Shown here: piece after piece, positions 9,001 to 20,017 of the stretch
How positions within the stretch are numbered: the stretch's first letter is position 1
How the letters are laid out: each line of letters opens with the position of its first letter
From: Chara braunii
Taxonomy: Eukaryota > Streptophyta > Charophyceae > Charales > Characeae
NCBI GenBank assembly: GCA_003427395.1
Contig: BFEA01000194.1
Span: forward strand, 688,761-752,760
DNA length: 64,000 bases
Direction of reading: 5' to 3'
Position numbers and translations under genes: made by a program
The notes under the pieces: generated by a model
What the model saw: the letters and a program-made list of their open reading frames with translations, nothing else
The model's database searches: none
Told to the model about the DNA's origin: nothing

Positions 9001-11790
9001 CCGCTTTGCGACCTCGACCCAGAAAAACGGAGTTGTTGGATGCACTGCCCTCTGAGCTCGATTCAAGGCTTCTAGCTGCGCCGCACTCCAGTGATCATCA
9101 TCTTCTTTCTGCACTCCGTTTTCCGCTTTCTTGAAACGCGTCGTCTTACTTGTGCCAGCAACTGCAATTTTTCCCACCTTGTCTTTTTTGCCTTTTATGC
9201 ACTTCGCAGCATGCAAAGTCTGCTGATCTTCACTCAGTGATTCTCCCCTGATAGTGCTGCTCTCCATTGCTTCCCGGCGGGACACATCACCATCACCGCC
9301 TTGTTTACTTTCCCCACTGGCGTGCGTTTCCTTCTGCCTCTCCTCAGCAGACTGGCAACGCCTAGCATCGATTGTCATTCCCTCTCCCATTGTCTTCTCT
9401 CTCACCGATTCCATCGCCTGTTGCGTGTGAAGCAGCAAACCAATGCTCTCCTCTGGAAAAGCAGCATGCTCTCTTCTCCCTCCCTCGTCAGCATCACAGA
9501 CACTCGGTCTTCCCTTCTCAGCTTTATCGTTATTGTCTGCGGAGCCTCCTCCCGTTTCACAGCGCCGCCTTCTATCCTCTCCTTCCGTCACACTCTTCGC
9601 CTTGCACCTCCTCGCAGGCATCTTCCTCACTGGCTCAGAGGTCCCAGAGCCATTTACGCCAACCTTGGTCTTCACGCATGCATCATCATCTGCATCATCA
9701 TCAGCAGCTACTGCTTCGATTGCCCCTCGTGTCAACCGCTCATTTTCCTCTCTTTTCTCTTCAACATTTCCACACCCTACTCTCTCATCTATTTCCAAAT
9801 CTCCACGAGTCATGTTATTTCCGACGCACGCTACTCTATCTACCTTGCACTTCTTTGACTGGTTTGCTGCTTCACAAACCAGTCTGTCAACTCCTGCTGC
9901 CTCTTTTGGGACCGCGTTGGTCCTCTTTCCTGGTCTTCTCAGTCCCTGATCCTCTGGAAAAGCAGCATGCTCTCTTCTCCCTCCCTCATCGGCATCACAG
10001 ACACTCGGTCTTCCCTTCTCAGGTTCATCGTTATTGTCTGCGGAGCCTCCTTCCTTTTCACAGTGCCGCCTTCTATCCTCTCCTTCCGCCAGACTCTTCG
10101 CCTTGCACCTCCTCGCAGGCATCTTCCTGATTGGCTCAGAGGTCCCAGAGCATTTTACTTCAACCTTGGTCTTCACGCATGCATCGTCGTCTGCATCATC
10201 AGCAGCAGCTACCACTTCGATTGCCCCTCGTGTCAACCGCTCATTATCCTCTCTTTTCTCTTCAACATTTTCACACCCTACTCTCCCATCTACTTCCAAA
10301 TCTCCACGAGTCGTGTTATTTCCGACGCACGCTACTCTATCTACCTTGCACTTCTTTGACTGGTTTGACTGGTTTGACTGGTTTGACTGGTTTGCTGTTC
10401 CACAAACCAGTCTATCTACTCCTGCTGCCACTTTACTACCATTAACGCTGCTTCTACACGCGTTCGACCCCTTCCTTAATAGTAAGTCCGCCACCCCAGT
10501 CCCTATTGTGTCAGCTGCTGCCTCTTTTGGGTTGGCTCTCTTTCCTGGTCTCCTCCGTCCCTGCCCCTGCCCCTCAGGTAGGATACCTGCCTTTCTGCTG
10601 CTCTCTACATTAGGACTCCTTCCCTGCTCAGCAATGCAGGTCGCACTGGCAGTCCTATCATTTGCTGGGATTTTTTCATCCTCTGCTTCTACAAGACAAA
10701 CTTCCTCCTGTGTGAAAGCTTGACGAGCTGACGGAGATGCTGCTCCTCCACCCCCCTGGGTCCCCCCTAATCGTTCTGTCTGTCCCTTGTCCTGGGGCCC
10801 GTGACGCTTGTACGACTCCCTCTCTTGTAACAGGCCTCGTTCAGCGTGCCCACGCAGAGTTCCACCGTCCCTTTCACCTGATAACTTTTTGTTGTCTGTA
10901 CAACCACCTCCATCCCACGAGGGGAGGAGTAATTTGCCCGCCCCCGGTTTCTCTCTCAACAGGCTTCCTTCCTCAACCTCCTCCCTCCTGGTGGGGTTTC
11001 CTCCTCCTCCTACACCTCCTCCTCCTCGATCACCTCTTCTGAACAAAATGACACCCCTGTTGCACCCCTCTTCTACCACCTCGCCATTCTCATGCACACT
11101 CCCCAGCTGCTTGCCACTGACTGTCACATCCCCCTCTCTCCCACGGTGTGCCACCCTCCTCTCTTCCGCTCGAATCTCCTTCTCCGCGGCAATCTCTGGT
11201 TCTTCTCTGTTTACCATCGTATCCAATAAGGAGTCTGCCATTCCACCATGAGCCCTCCCTACGTCTTCACTGCCACAGCCGCTCCCGTGTGCATTCCGTC
11301 CTTCCATCCTCGCACACATGCCGTTCTTCACCCATTCCCCCCTCTCCTCCACAGCATTTCTCCACGTCGCCTCCTCTTCGCTGCCACCCATCCTTCTGGC
11401 ACCGGCGCATGCACCATCCTGCCTCTCATCCCCAGGATCGTCGAGGCCACGTTTGCCCGTTTGCACCTCTCCTCCTCTGCAGGATCCTCCCTCATGTTTC
11501 CTTGTTTTCGACCTGAGCCTGTACTCCACAATTTCTTGATTAGCAAGCAGCATTTGCAGCGAATTGCGTCTCCTCTTCTGCGGCCCCTTGACAGAAGCAG
11601 AAAGACCACCAGGCACGACCGTGCATCCATCTATACAACAATCCTTTCGCCCACCTATGTTGCCCTTCCGCCGCCGTACCTGCTCGACCCCCTGCGACGC
11701 TGCCGAGACAACTCCATCCTCAGCTGCGTCGCTACACAAGTCTATGACGATACCCTTCTCCTTCGGGCACCTTTTTCTTCGGGAATTCAT
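9001..11790 (-). CDS. Charged SIM- and SANT-containing protein, first large exon(s)
   Basis: About 930 codons are open from ATG at 11790 (context AAGATGA) down to a consensus 5' splice site, CGG then GTATGT, at 9000. The N terminus reads MNSRRKRCPKEKG then IVIDLCSDAAED, which fits a SUMO-interacting motif (hydrophobic core plus acidic tail). The long middle is rich in Glu, Lys, Arg and Gly, is probably disordered, and contains a 167-residue tandem duplication and an NQS triplet run. The last 30 residues, from HWSAAQLEALNRAQRAV to FFWVEVAKR, match the first two helices of SANT/Myb repeats of the zuotin type (W..xQ..AL..A.....T..FW..VA). The domain is cut at the splice donor, so the rest must lie in an exon to the left. 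Role in chromatin or transcription is inference. The frame may open before 11790, and long antisense frames here are shadows. Confidence 0.6.
9451..10437. repeat. Tandem duplication of 501 bp inside the minus-strand gene
   Basis: The blocks 9451-9951 and 9952-10437 are the same sequence, starting at CTCTGGAAAAGCAGCATGCT in each. The period is 501 bases, exactly 167 codons, so the duplication keeps the minus-strand frame. The right copy has additional GACTGGTTT 9-mers (about 10357-10394), each adding Asn-Gln-Ser. Confidence 0.9.
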
Positions 11791-11989
11791 CTTTGGCTGG
11801 CTGATCAGACAGACGACGAGGGGGGTAAGATACACAACAGGAAGAAGGCCGAAAAATATCACCTTTATGCAGGAGAAGCATCATCTTCATCCCTCGCGGT
11901 GTCTTCTCCACCCCTCTGCACTGATGTGACTACAGGACAGTCTGGCGGGGCACCCTGCGCACAAGGACAGAGGAAAAAACAGTGCGTGT

Positions 11990-12034
11990 GTGTGTGTGAG
12001 AGAGAGAGCGAGAGAGAGAGAGAGAGAGAGAGAG
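11990..12034. repeat. (GT)n/(GA)n microsatellite
   Basis: A short GT tract is followed by about 18 GA units. Confidence 0.9.
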
Positions 12035-12157
12035 ATGAGGAAGGGACGAGGGAAAAAAACATATCAATCTGCCAAGAACAACGATTGCGCAGGTAGAGAG
12101 AAGACATACAAGTAGGAAACGACCAGGTGAAACGTATTGAAGGCCGGGCTACGAACC

Positions 12158-12223
12158 GGGCCGCCCGGGTCACCTTGGTTGCCCGGGCGGCCCTTGCCAA
12201 AAAAAAAAAAAAAAAAAAAAAAA
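12158..12223 (+). mobile_element. Perfect 12-bp hairpin followed by poly(A)
   Basis: The arms 12158-12169 (GGGCCGCCCGGG) and 12182-12193 (CCCGGGCGGCCC) are perfect complements with a 12-base loop. Five bases later a 25-A tail starts. The layout matches the terminal hairpin plus tail of the short retroposons at 8556 and 41954, but the sequence differs. The 5' limit of the unit is unclear; an ACCGGG motif precedes it. Confidence 0.5.
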
Positions 12224-13055
12224 CGTAAAAAAACTATGATATGCAGAAAAATAAATTGGACAACTTTTGCCTCGGGGTTTAGATCGGGCGAGTGGTCCCG
12301 GGCCACTCTGGAAGCCTAGATGGGAGGAGATGGAGATGGAGAGAGATACGGAATCGGAAGAAGGCCCAGAAAGGAAAGTCAGGGGCGAGAGAGAGAGAGT
12401 AGTGAGTTTAGGAACACAGCCAAAGGGGAAGAGAGGTGAGCCCACTGTCGTTTTTGCTATTTATGAAATGCCTATGGAAAGGCATAGCCAGCCGGATTTG
12501 CATACGTATCATCCTCGCGATAGATAAGTCACAGACACTCTATCATATTTCTGTTTTTTTTTTTGTTCACTCACTCTATCATCTTCATCTGATCATTCAA
12601 TTCCAGCTCAGCATCGGGATCGCGCCAGTCAACAGCAGCAGAAGTGGGAATTAGCACGAAGAGGAATGCAGGAGACAGCAGAGTTGGGTAAAACAAGTCA
12701 TAACAACGATTTGACAAGTGAATGACAAGCAGCGGAGTTGCAATGTAAGGGAGAAGAATGGGAAAAGTGACGAAGAAAGAGAGAGGGAGAGAGAGAGAGA
12801 GATGCAGACGTAGGGACCAAGAGCGAGAGACAGGACACGAAAGGAACACAAAGACCAAGTAATTTCGTTGGAGTGCAGAGAGGGCCAAAGAGGACAGGCT
12901 AAAATGGAGAAGCGGCACAAAAAGTGCCAGCGCGGCTACGTCCACGCTAGTAGCGCTAGTAGAGGACTGTCGCATCTTGACCATACAACAGCGGGCAAAG
13001 CACAACCCAATTATACCCCAATCTCTCAAGAGATCATGCGCACATATTACCTCCC

Positions 13056-13061
<6 letters not shown>
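12224..13061. other. Intergenic DNA with GA-rich tracts
   Basis: No gene recognised. Short GA runs occur near 12385 and 12780. Frames on both strands are low-complexity. Confidence 0.4.
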
Positions 13062-13140
<79 letters not shown>

Positions 13141-13972
13141 NNNNNNNNNNNNNNNNNNNNNNNNNNNNNNNNNNNNNNNNNNNNNNNNNNNNNNNNNNNN
13201 NNNNNNNNNNNNNNNNNNNNNNNNNNNNNNNNNNNNNNNNNNNNNNNNNNNNNNNNNNNNNNNNNNNNNNNNNNNNNNNNNNNNNNNNNNNNNNNNNNNN
13301 NNNNNNNNNNNNNNNNNNNNNNNNNNNNNNNNNNNNNNNNNNNNNNNNNNNNNNNNNNNNNNNNNNNNNNNNNNNNNNNNNNNNNNNNNNNNNNNNNNNN
13401 NNNNNNNNNNNNNNNNNNNNNNNNNNNNNNNNNNNNNNNNNNNNNNNNNNNNNNNNNNNNNNNNNNNNNNNNNNNNNNNNNNNNNNNNNNNNNNNNNNNN
13501 NNNNNNNNNNNNNNNNNNNNNNNNNNNNNNNNNNNNNNNNNNNNNNNNNNNNNNNNNNNNNNNNNNNNNNNNNNNNNNNNNNNNNNNNNNNNNNNNNNNN
13601 NNNNNNNNNNNNNNNNNNNNNNNNNNNNNNNNNNNNNNNNNNNNNNNNNNNNNNNNNNNNNNNNNNNNNNNNNNNNNNNNNNNNNNNNNNNNNNNNNNNN
13701 NNNNNNNNNNNNNNNNNNNNNNNNNNNNNNNNNNNNNNNNNNNNNNNNNNNNNNNNNNNNNNNNNNNNNNNNNNNNNNNNNNNNNNNNNNNNNNNNNNNN
13801 NNNNNNNNNNNNNNNNNNNNNNNNNNNNNNNNNNNNNNNNNNNNNNNNNNNNNNNNNNNNNNNNNNNNNNNNNNNNNNNNNNNNNNNNNNNNNNNNNNNN
13901 NNNNNNNNNNNNNNNNNNNNNNNNNNNNNNNNNNNNNNNNNNNNNNNNNNNNNNNNNNNNNNNNNNNNNNNN

Positions 13973-14039
<67 letters not shown>

Positions 14040-14095
14040 CGCTCGCTCGCTCTCTCTCTCACTCTCTCTCTCTCAGACACACACACACACACACA
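13062..14095. repeat. (CT)n microsatellite spanning an 832-base assembly gap
   Basis: Pure CT repeats flank an N run (13141-13972) on both sides, with a CGCT/CACA transition at about 14037-14095. The long Ser-Leu and Arg-Glu frames crossing it are artefacts of the repeat and gap. Confidence 0.95.
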
Positions 14096-14389
14096 GAAAA
14101 ACGTGAGCGCGCGCCGACAGAAAAAAGACTAAGAAAGCACAAAAGGTTTAGCATTCGCGCTTCATGATGATTGACGACCACGAAGTCCAAGTCATTGAGG
14201 ACTGATCAGCGGACGATGATCAGACACTCCCACGAGATGCGTCGGTTCATCTCCGATCGTCTCCAAACCACTGTTCCCCTCCCTGAGCCCACTCCATAAG
14301 GGAAAGACCTCCGGTTCGAGTCCGTCAACGACGGGCAAGTCATCCAGACGCCGGACAGTCCGATTCGATCAAAATTTCGAAGCGTGTCC

Positions 14390-15010
14390 GGCCGTCTTGG
14401 TATCGTCCGGCTGTATCCGGGCACGTGTGTCCGGGGGTATGGGTGTTGTGCTTGGAGGGGTGCCATGTATAGCCTTACGAGTAGAGGTAGGTAGGTAGTT
14501 AAATATGAAAGAATTTGAGAGAAAAATAGAGTGTAGTGAAAAAAAAAAAAAAAAAAAAAAAAACACCTGCGGTCAGGAGGGCTGGATGGCCTGAGGACAA
14601 AGGAGCGACAGGGGGCGAGAAAAGAGCGGAGGAGGAGCAGCAGGAAGAGGAGGCGGCGAGGAGATAGACCCGATAGAGGAGGGGGAAAACGAGGAGGAAG
14701 AGGAGGACGTCTTGGTATCGTTCGGTTGTACCCGGATACATGTGTCCGGGTATGGGCGGGGTGCTTCCAGGGGAGCCATGTATAGCCTTATGAGTAGAGA
14801 GGTAGGTAGGTAGTGAAATATGAAAGAATTTGAGAGAAGAATAGAGTGTAGTAAAAAAAAAAAAAAAAAAAAAACTGCGGTCAGGAGGGCTGGATGGCCT
14901 GAGGACAAAGGAGCGAGAGGGGCCGAGAAGAGAGTGCAGGAGGAGCAGCAGGAGGAGGTGGCGGCGAGGCGGTAGACGCGATAGAGGAGGGGAAGGACGA
15001 GGAGGAAGAG
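14390..15010. repeat. Tandem duplication, period about 315 bp, each with poly(A)
   Basis: The block starting GTCTTGGTATCGT at about 14394 recurs at about 14709. Both copies run through TGCCATGTATAGCCTTA-like sequence, GTAGGTAGGTAGT and GAAAGAATTTGAGAGA to an A tract (14540-14563 and 14853-14874), then CTGCGGTCAGGAGGGCTGGA. The A tracts suggest an old retroposed insert that was later duplicated. Confidence 0.85.
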
Positions 15011-15793
15011 GAGGAAGAGGAGGAGGAAGAAGACGGGCATGTTTATAGCTTCACGAACAAGACCGAAAAGAAGGGGGGGGGGGGGGGGGGGGGTGCCCGC
15101 CACGTGGCGCGCGAGAGGGGGAAAGACGGGGAGAAAGGGGGGGGGGGGGAGGAAGACGTTGAGGAGGCCGAAGACCAAGGCGAGGACGAGGAGGAGGACG
15201 AAGAAGAAGACGAGGAGGAGGAAAGATAAGAGAAAGGAGGAGGAGGGCGAAGACGAGGAGCAGGAGAAAGGAAAGAACGAAAAGCGTGGGCGCGCCACGT
15301 GGCGCGCGCGACGGGTAAAGACGAGGAAGGAAGGGGAGGGGATGGGGACGAAGACGAGATTGAGGTCCGTTGAGAAGGATGTGGAGGCCGAAGACGAGTC
15401 GGAACAGGTGGACAGCAAGACGAGGAGCAGGAGCAGGATGAGGAGGACGAGAAACACGAGCAAGCTCCGACAAGAGAGAAAAAAAAAAAAAAAAAAAAAA
15501 AAGGCGCCACGAGGGGCGCACGAGGGTTAAAGACGAGTAGGAAAGGCTTGAGGGGGACGAAGACGAGGTCGAGGTCCTCTGAGGAGGAGGAGGGGCGAAG
15601 ACGAGTCGGAGAAGGTAGATGTGTAAGACGACAGCGAGGGGGAGGGGTAGGACGAAGAATACGAGTAGGACGGTAGGGAAGAGGAGGAGGAGGAAGAAGT
15701 CGTGGAGGAGGAGGAGGAGGAGGAGGAATTGGGAGACGAGCAGGAGGAGGAGGAGGAGCAAGACGATGAGGAGGAAAGGAGGAAAAGGTCGAC

Positions 15794-15851
<58 letters not shown>

Positions 15852-15960
15852 TGCTCCTCGCACAGTTGTCGCCCTGGTTCTGCCTCCGTCATCGCGGGAG
15901 AGATGGCTGTTGTGTGAGCAGGCTTCCAGATTCGAAGGACCTGGGACGGGCGAACAAAGG
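15011..15960. repeat. Purine-rich repetitive tract with three CCACGTGGCGCGC-type units
   Basis: This is very GA-rich DNA with a 21-G run (15073-15093), a 13-G run, an A tract (15480-15502) and a GA microsatellite (about 15799-15846). The motif GCCACGTGGCGCGC followed by GGG.AAAGACG recurs near 15099, 15293 and 15504, a period of about 200 bases with decay. Long Arg/Lys/Glu or Ser/Pro/Leu frames follow from composition. Confidence 0.7.
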
Positions 15961-15977
15961 AGGCCGCGATTCAAAAT

Positions 15978-16060
15978 CGAAGTAGGCCGCCTTTTCAAAA
16001 TGGCGCCAAAACGTTTGAAAACGGTGAAGGGCATTGAAGTAGGCCGCCTTTTCAAAAGGG
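15978..16060. repeat. Short direct repeat GTAGGCCGCCTTTTCAAAA
   Basis: The 19-mer appears at about 15982 and 16039, 57 bases apart. The first is followed by TGGCGCC. Could be a regulatory duplication; no gene is anchored to it. Confidence 0.6.
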
Positions 16061-16196
16061 CAGGGTGTAGGGCATTCTTCTACACCAACGCGGGGGCGGA
16101 GTCCCACTACCAGTTTCCGGTACGCACGGGTTCCTGCCATCCGATCTGAAAATCTAATGGCTGTACTGTGGCCGGTCGAAAACTACTCGGAAGTTA

Positions 16197-16270
16197 GGGC
16201 CTCGCCACACCACTGTCGAAAACGTGATTGTCGATACTTTCTCTTGGACACACAGGCTGCTACGGGGTTC
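16197..16270 (+). mobile_element. MITE family 1, 5'-end fragment
   Basis: TTA precedes GGGCCTCGCCACACCACTGT, the 5' terminus of the MITE family present at 16584, 37185 and 37706. No matching 3' terminus follows, so the copy is truncated or too decayed. Confidence 0.6.
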
Positions 16271-16669
16271 CCCGTATGCCTACAATTTGAGGTGAAATTG
16301 AGAGAACAATATAGCTTCAGGGGGAAAAAAAACAAAAACAAATCGCAAGTTGTCAGAGAATGCTTGTCCACACCTCCTGTCGAAAGTTGTTGAATCCCCA
16401 CCCAGCCTGCTACTCCGATGCTTTCGACAGTCCTCGGCTGCGCCATCGACCTCTCTTCGAAATTGGGTGAGTGGCCGTGAGGTCGGGATGGACTAATGTG
16501 TGTCGTACCCTCAGGGGCGTTCGTCTTTTTCCATCTGCCATTCACAAGTGCGTCCACTCTACAGTGCTGTGTGGCTAAACTAAGGGCCTCGCCACACCAA
16601 TGCCGAAACTACAGTTTTCGACATTTTTTCTTCGCCACACAGACTGTCGAAGAAAAAATGTCATGAAAT

Positions 16670-16960
16670 CTCCCCTTCAGGGTTGGCGCTGGTGAGGGGC
16701 GGTTCAGCGCTAGCGCTGGTGCGTTAGCACTTGGCCCTAACGCTGCTTGCCGGTTCGGCAGGCCTCGTCACAGGTGACACCTCACTGTCGTTCGTCTTCA
16801 CGAAGACCTATGGCCTGGCCATAGTTGATGGTGCCAATGGTCAGATTTGGCCGTCGCCCACCTGCCGCCGGGAACAAGTTGTGTCAACAAGTAAGTGAGT
16901 GGGACAAGGAGGGCGAAGTAATTAGCCCGGAGAAGCATAGACTGGTGTGTAGGACTTCAA
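16670..16960 (+). other. LINE 5' leader
   Basis: Non-coding start of the LINE, with an inverted CAGCGCTAGCGCTG segment near 16707 and further GC-rich stems. It may carry the internal promoter expected of LINEs, but no motif can be assigned. Confidence 0.4.
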
Positions 16961-16977
16961 TTTTTTTTTTTTTCAGG

Positions 16978-17460
16978 ATGGAAGCGGAACCACCCCCCCG
17001 CCGCAGGGGGCAGGTGATGCCAGAGCTCAGGTCCCTGCGGATTATAGACTGGAGGAAGAAAGGGTGATGGAGATGGTAAGAGCATGTTATGAAGAGGGTA
17101 TCATCCCAGAAGAGATTGATGGAGGGACGATGGAGGTGACAGGAAGAGAGGTAAAATTTGTTTTAAACAACACGGTGGATGAAATGAAAGTGAAATGGCT
17201 GAAGCGAAGGACGGTGACGGTCATCTTCAGAGATGGGGCTCGCTTCCTTCGAAAAAGAGTCAAAGAAGATATTATCAGAGCGTATGAGGATGGCTGAATA
17301 AATGACGATAACTTTGGAGCAGACTTCAAGAGGGGAGAGCCCAAATGTGGTCTCGTACATTCCAAGGTCCCAGGAAATTACCGACTGGATGCTAGCCAAG
17401 AGGTCCGACTTTATTGACTTGGCAGATACCACTTACCGCACGGAATTCATGCCTTGGATG
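16978..17460 (+). pseudogene. LINE ORF1, N-terminal part
   Basis: Coding traces run in more than one frame. ATG at 16978 follows a T-rich run ending in CAG. Another frame runs through MEMVRACYEEGIIPEEIDGG and KVKWLKRRTVTVIFRDGARF to a stop at 17295, and a third frame continues to FMPWM at 17460. There the gypsy element interrupts. After the insert the frame resumes at 31143 with WMTRAEVRDW, restoring a continuous product. Frame changes show decay. Function is presumed RNA binding, as for plant LINE ORF1 proteins. Confidence 0.55.
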
Positions 17461-18368
17461 TGACGAACCACTTCCCGACCCCGTGCCATCTTTCGTACCC
17501 TTTCTTTTGCTTGTATCATACCTACCCCAGGAAAAAACCGTTTTGAGTTCTTGCTTTCGGGCGCCGCATTTTCCTTTTTGAAGAGCTTTTTCGACTACTG
17601 AGTTCTGTTTTTTTTTTTACGAAATCGAGAAATACATGAGAATTTACGTGCGCCCTAGCGAGCGCACTAGGAATTGGGCTCGGTAGTTGGGAATTCTGGG
17701 ATAAGCGGAACTTCGACGTGTCCTTTTTGGGTGAGTAGATGTTCTTGGGCGCGTCGGGGAAAACTCTCGGAATTTTGCGTGAATATGAATAGGCGTAGGA
17801 TTTTCTTTTCCCGCGTCGCTTTCTCGCACGCGGATATGGTGATTTCAATTTTGAATTAGGATAGAAGCAAGTTGTAACTGTTTCGGTGCCTTTCTCTTTT
17901 TTTTATTGTTGACAACGCCGTGCATGCAAAAGCTTCCTCCTCTCTGTCCCCCGCATCGCTCCCTCTCGCGCCTCCCTTCCCTTCTCCCTCCTTTTTCTCT
18001 CTCCCCGTAACTGTTTTCCCTTCTCCTTCTCTCTCTCTCTCCCGCCTTGCTTTCGCGCGCCCATTTCCCCTTCTTGATCGTCTGAATCTTGGACCCGTCT
18101 TGCGCCACCTCTCGCGCCTTTTCTCTTCTCACCCTCTACGTCTGGCATACGACGCTCGGTCGATCCCCCGATAACTCCCGCTCGCCAATCAGGTGCGTGG
18201 ATCGATAGGACCTTCCTATCGCACGACGAATCCGATTGGTTGAACCTTGAGTTCCGAGGGATCAACATGGCGTTCGTAGAGCACTCGTCTCAAAGTCTTC
18301 TCCTCCTTCTCCTCTTACACCTTAGCTTTCCTGTCGCCTTCTCCCCCTTCTATCTCCCCTGTCGCGAC

Positions 18369-18375
18369 TATAAAA
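18369..18375 (+). promoter_or_regulatory. TATA box of the 5' LTR
   Basis: TATAAAA in the context CGACTATAAAACC is conserved in both LTRs (also 29398-29404). It lies about 900 bases into the LTR and would place the transcript start about 30 bases downstream. Confidence 0.6.
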
Positions 18376-19067
18376 CCTGCAAGCGCGTTCGCAAATCTCT
18401 CTTACGTTCTCGACTCTCGAGCCAGCTTCCGAGAAGCAGTGGCTAGGCAGAGTGTTTAAAGCGAGTCGGAAAGTCCTGTCGGGCTGACGATAGACTGGCC
18501 GGTTGCGCGCTGGATCGCCACGACGGACTGTGGGATTTAGGTGAACCATGTCGAGTTTACGACAGCAGGGTGACGATCGCAGTGGTGGGAGTTAGCACGC
18601 GACGGCCGGGATCGTCGGTGCGGGTATGAGGATCGATGTTGAGTTTATTGGCCCAGGGCCATATTGGAATTAACGGTGAATGCGCCTTTGTTGCAGATTG
18701 TTATCTTTGGGGTGAGTGTACGGCGGTGACGCCGAACTTTTCTCTTCCTGGATCTTGTCATCTTCTATTTTGGACTTTCTTTCCCTCGACTCTCTCTCTC
18801 TCTTTTTGAATGATGATGCATCTAAATGATTGTCCCTCTCTTAAATGGGAATGAGTCGGCCTCCTGTTTCTGTGTGAAAGTACTTCTTCAGGAACTCTTC
18901 CATTAGTTTCCTAGGTAATCCTCCTACGCAAGGACCCCGTCTACTTATCTTGTGAACGGTGGATGCGTGTGTACTGTGCAATGCGATTCATCTTTTCCTG
19001 TGAATGTCTCATTTTCGCACCTTCCACAGTGAATGCATGTATAGAGATACGTGACTTTTCGAATTGA

Positions 19068-19811
19068 TTAGACGAATGTCGTCGGGATTTTGTTCGAGAA
19101 TACACGATTGTTTAGATCTATAGTCCCGAACGCACTGCGCATCTGCCTTATGCGGCACGACATCAGCAGCCACGCCACCAGGCGACCTTGAGAAACAAGG
19201 CGCCGGAAACCAACAAGCTGATGTGTATCTGCTCCCTCGTGTGTCAAAAAGGGTAGATTGAGGGTCGCATGAATGATTTTTGCTCTTAATGATGCCTCTC
19301 GATATGTATGATTGATTGATATGTGGAGTGACAAGCACCTTCGATTGGGCGCTAGCCTCCCGTATCTCCCATCCCAACGCGACTTTTTCCCTACAGTGAG
19401 GAAAGGACACGTGTATGTGAGTGGGACATACGAGAAGTCGTCGCACAAATCAACGGGCAATATTACTTCCCTCCGGCCAACCGTTGTTCTGGGTTCGTGG
19501 ACGCCGGATTTGTCATTATCGATGCGCACTTTCCACCCTACTCGATATTGTTGCCATTTAACGAGCTGATCATCATTCCGTGGACGGCCGTGGCGCCCCA
19601 TTGGCCCCGCACTCTGTGCACGGAGTGCCAGCGACTGAGACCATCCACGTCGGACTCGATACTGACCAGTGAACGACGACGAGATCTGATACGAAAACGA
19701 GACATGCGAAGCGTGCCAAAGCCTTTCCGTTCTAAACGACGGGCTGTAGCTCGGTGGGAAGCCGGACAATACTTTTTGGATTGAATTTGGATCTTCCTGT
19801 TTTCGCGCCAT
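19068..19811 (-). CDS. Antisense ORF inside the 5' LTR
   Basis: A 247-codon minus-strand frame starts at a true ATG (MARKQEDPNSIQKV) and ends IDLNNRVFSNKIPTTFV. The right LTR has the corresponding frame of 274 codons (30113-30937), with the same start and end. The two differ by indels of 75, 1 and 5 bases. The last two shift then restore the frame, so both remain open. No family is recognised. Plant Tat-type gypsy elements are known to carry antisense ORFs, though usually outside the LTR. The opposite strand also carries a shorter frame here, so coding on this strand is not proven. Confidence 0.35.
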   Translation of the reverse strand: MARKQEDPNSIQKVLSGFPPSYSPSFRTERLWHASHVSFSYQISSSFTGQYRVRRGWSQSLALRAQSAGPMGRHGRPRNDDQLVKWQQYRVGWKVRIDNDKSGVHEPRTTVGRREVILPVDLCDDFSYVPLTYTCPFLTVGKKSRWDGRYGRLAPNRRCLSLHISINHTYREASLRAKIIHATLNLPFLTHEGADTHQLVGFRRLVSQGRLVAWLLMSCRIRQMRSAFGTIDLNNRVFSNKIPTTFV

Positions 19812-20005
19812 GTACGCGCGCGCATTCCGCGGCGCGCGAAACTAATCGACTTGCTTCATCGGACCAACGCGGGGGATTTCAGTTTCGTCTGTATCCTCAC
19901 ACTCAATTTCCAAAAATCCTTGACACACCTCTTCTTGCTGTTTTTTCTGGGCCTCTTTTCCGCACAGCTGACACCCCGAACGGAAGACAGCACAGGGCGT
20001 GAGGT

Positions 20006-20017
20006 TGGTATCGAAGC
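20006..20017 (+). promoter_or_regulatory. Primer-binding site of the gypsy element
   Basis: TGGTATCGAAGC directly follows the 5' LTR and resembles the initiator tRNA-Met complement TGGTATCAGAGC, with two central bases exchanged. This fixes the orientation and the inner LTR edge. Confidence 0.65.

Larger units (their letters stand above)
17461..20005 (+). repeat. 5' LTR of the gypsy element
   Basis: Starts TGACGAACCACTTCCCG and matches 28493-31135 over its length, with scattered substitutions and three main indels (75, 5 and 1 bases shorter here). It carries a TATA box (18369-18375) and a long minus-strand ORF. At its 3' end it lacks the last TGCGCATCACA seen in the right LTR and runs straight into the primer-binding site. 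Confidence 0.9.

Noticed and set aside
9301-12096. Several plus-strand frames of 100-280 codons over 9.3-12.1 kb
   Set aside because: They are antisense shadows of the minus-strand gene. They are Ser/Leu/Pro/His-rich and change frame repeatedly, whereas the minus frame is continuous and has domain motifs.
12868-14167. Long Ser-Leu and Arg-Glu open frames across 13.0-14.1 kb
   Set aside because: They are translations of a CT dinucleotide repeat on both sides of an N gap.
14573-16055. Pro/Leu/Ser-rich minus frames and Arg/Lys-rich plus frames
   Set aside because: They follow directly from purine-rich tandem repeats, and have no Met context or domain.
17064-17297. Stand-alone 77-codon gene
   Set aside because: It lies in the LINE between the leader and the gypsy insertion point and continues as ORF1 after 31143.
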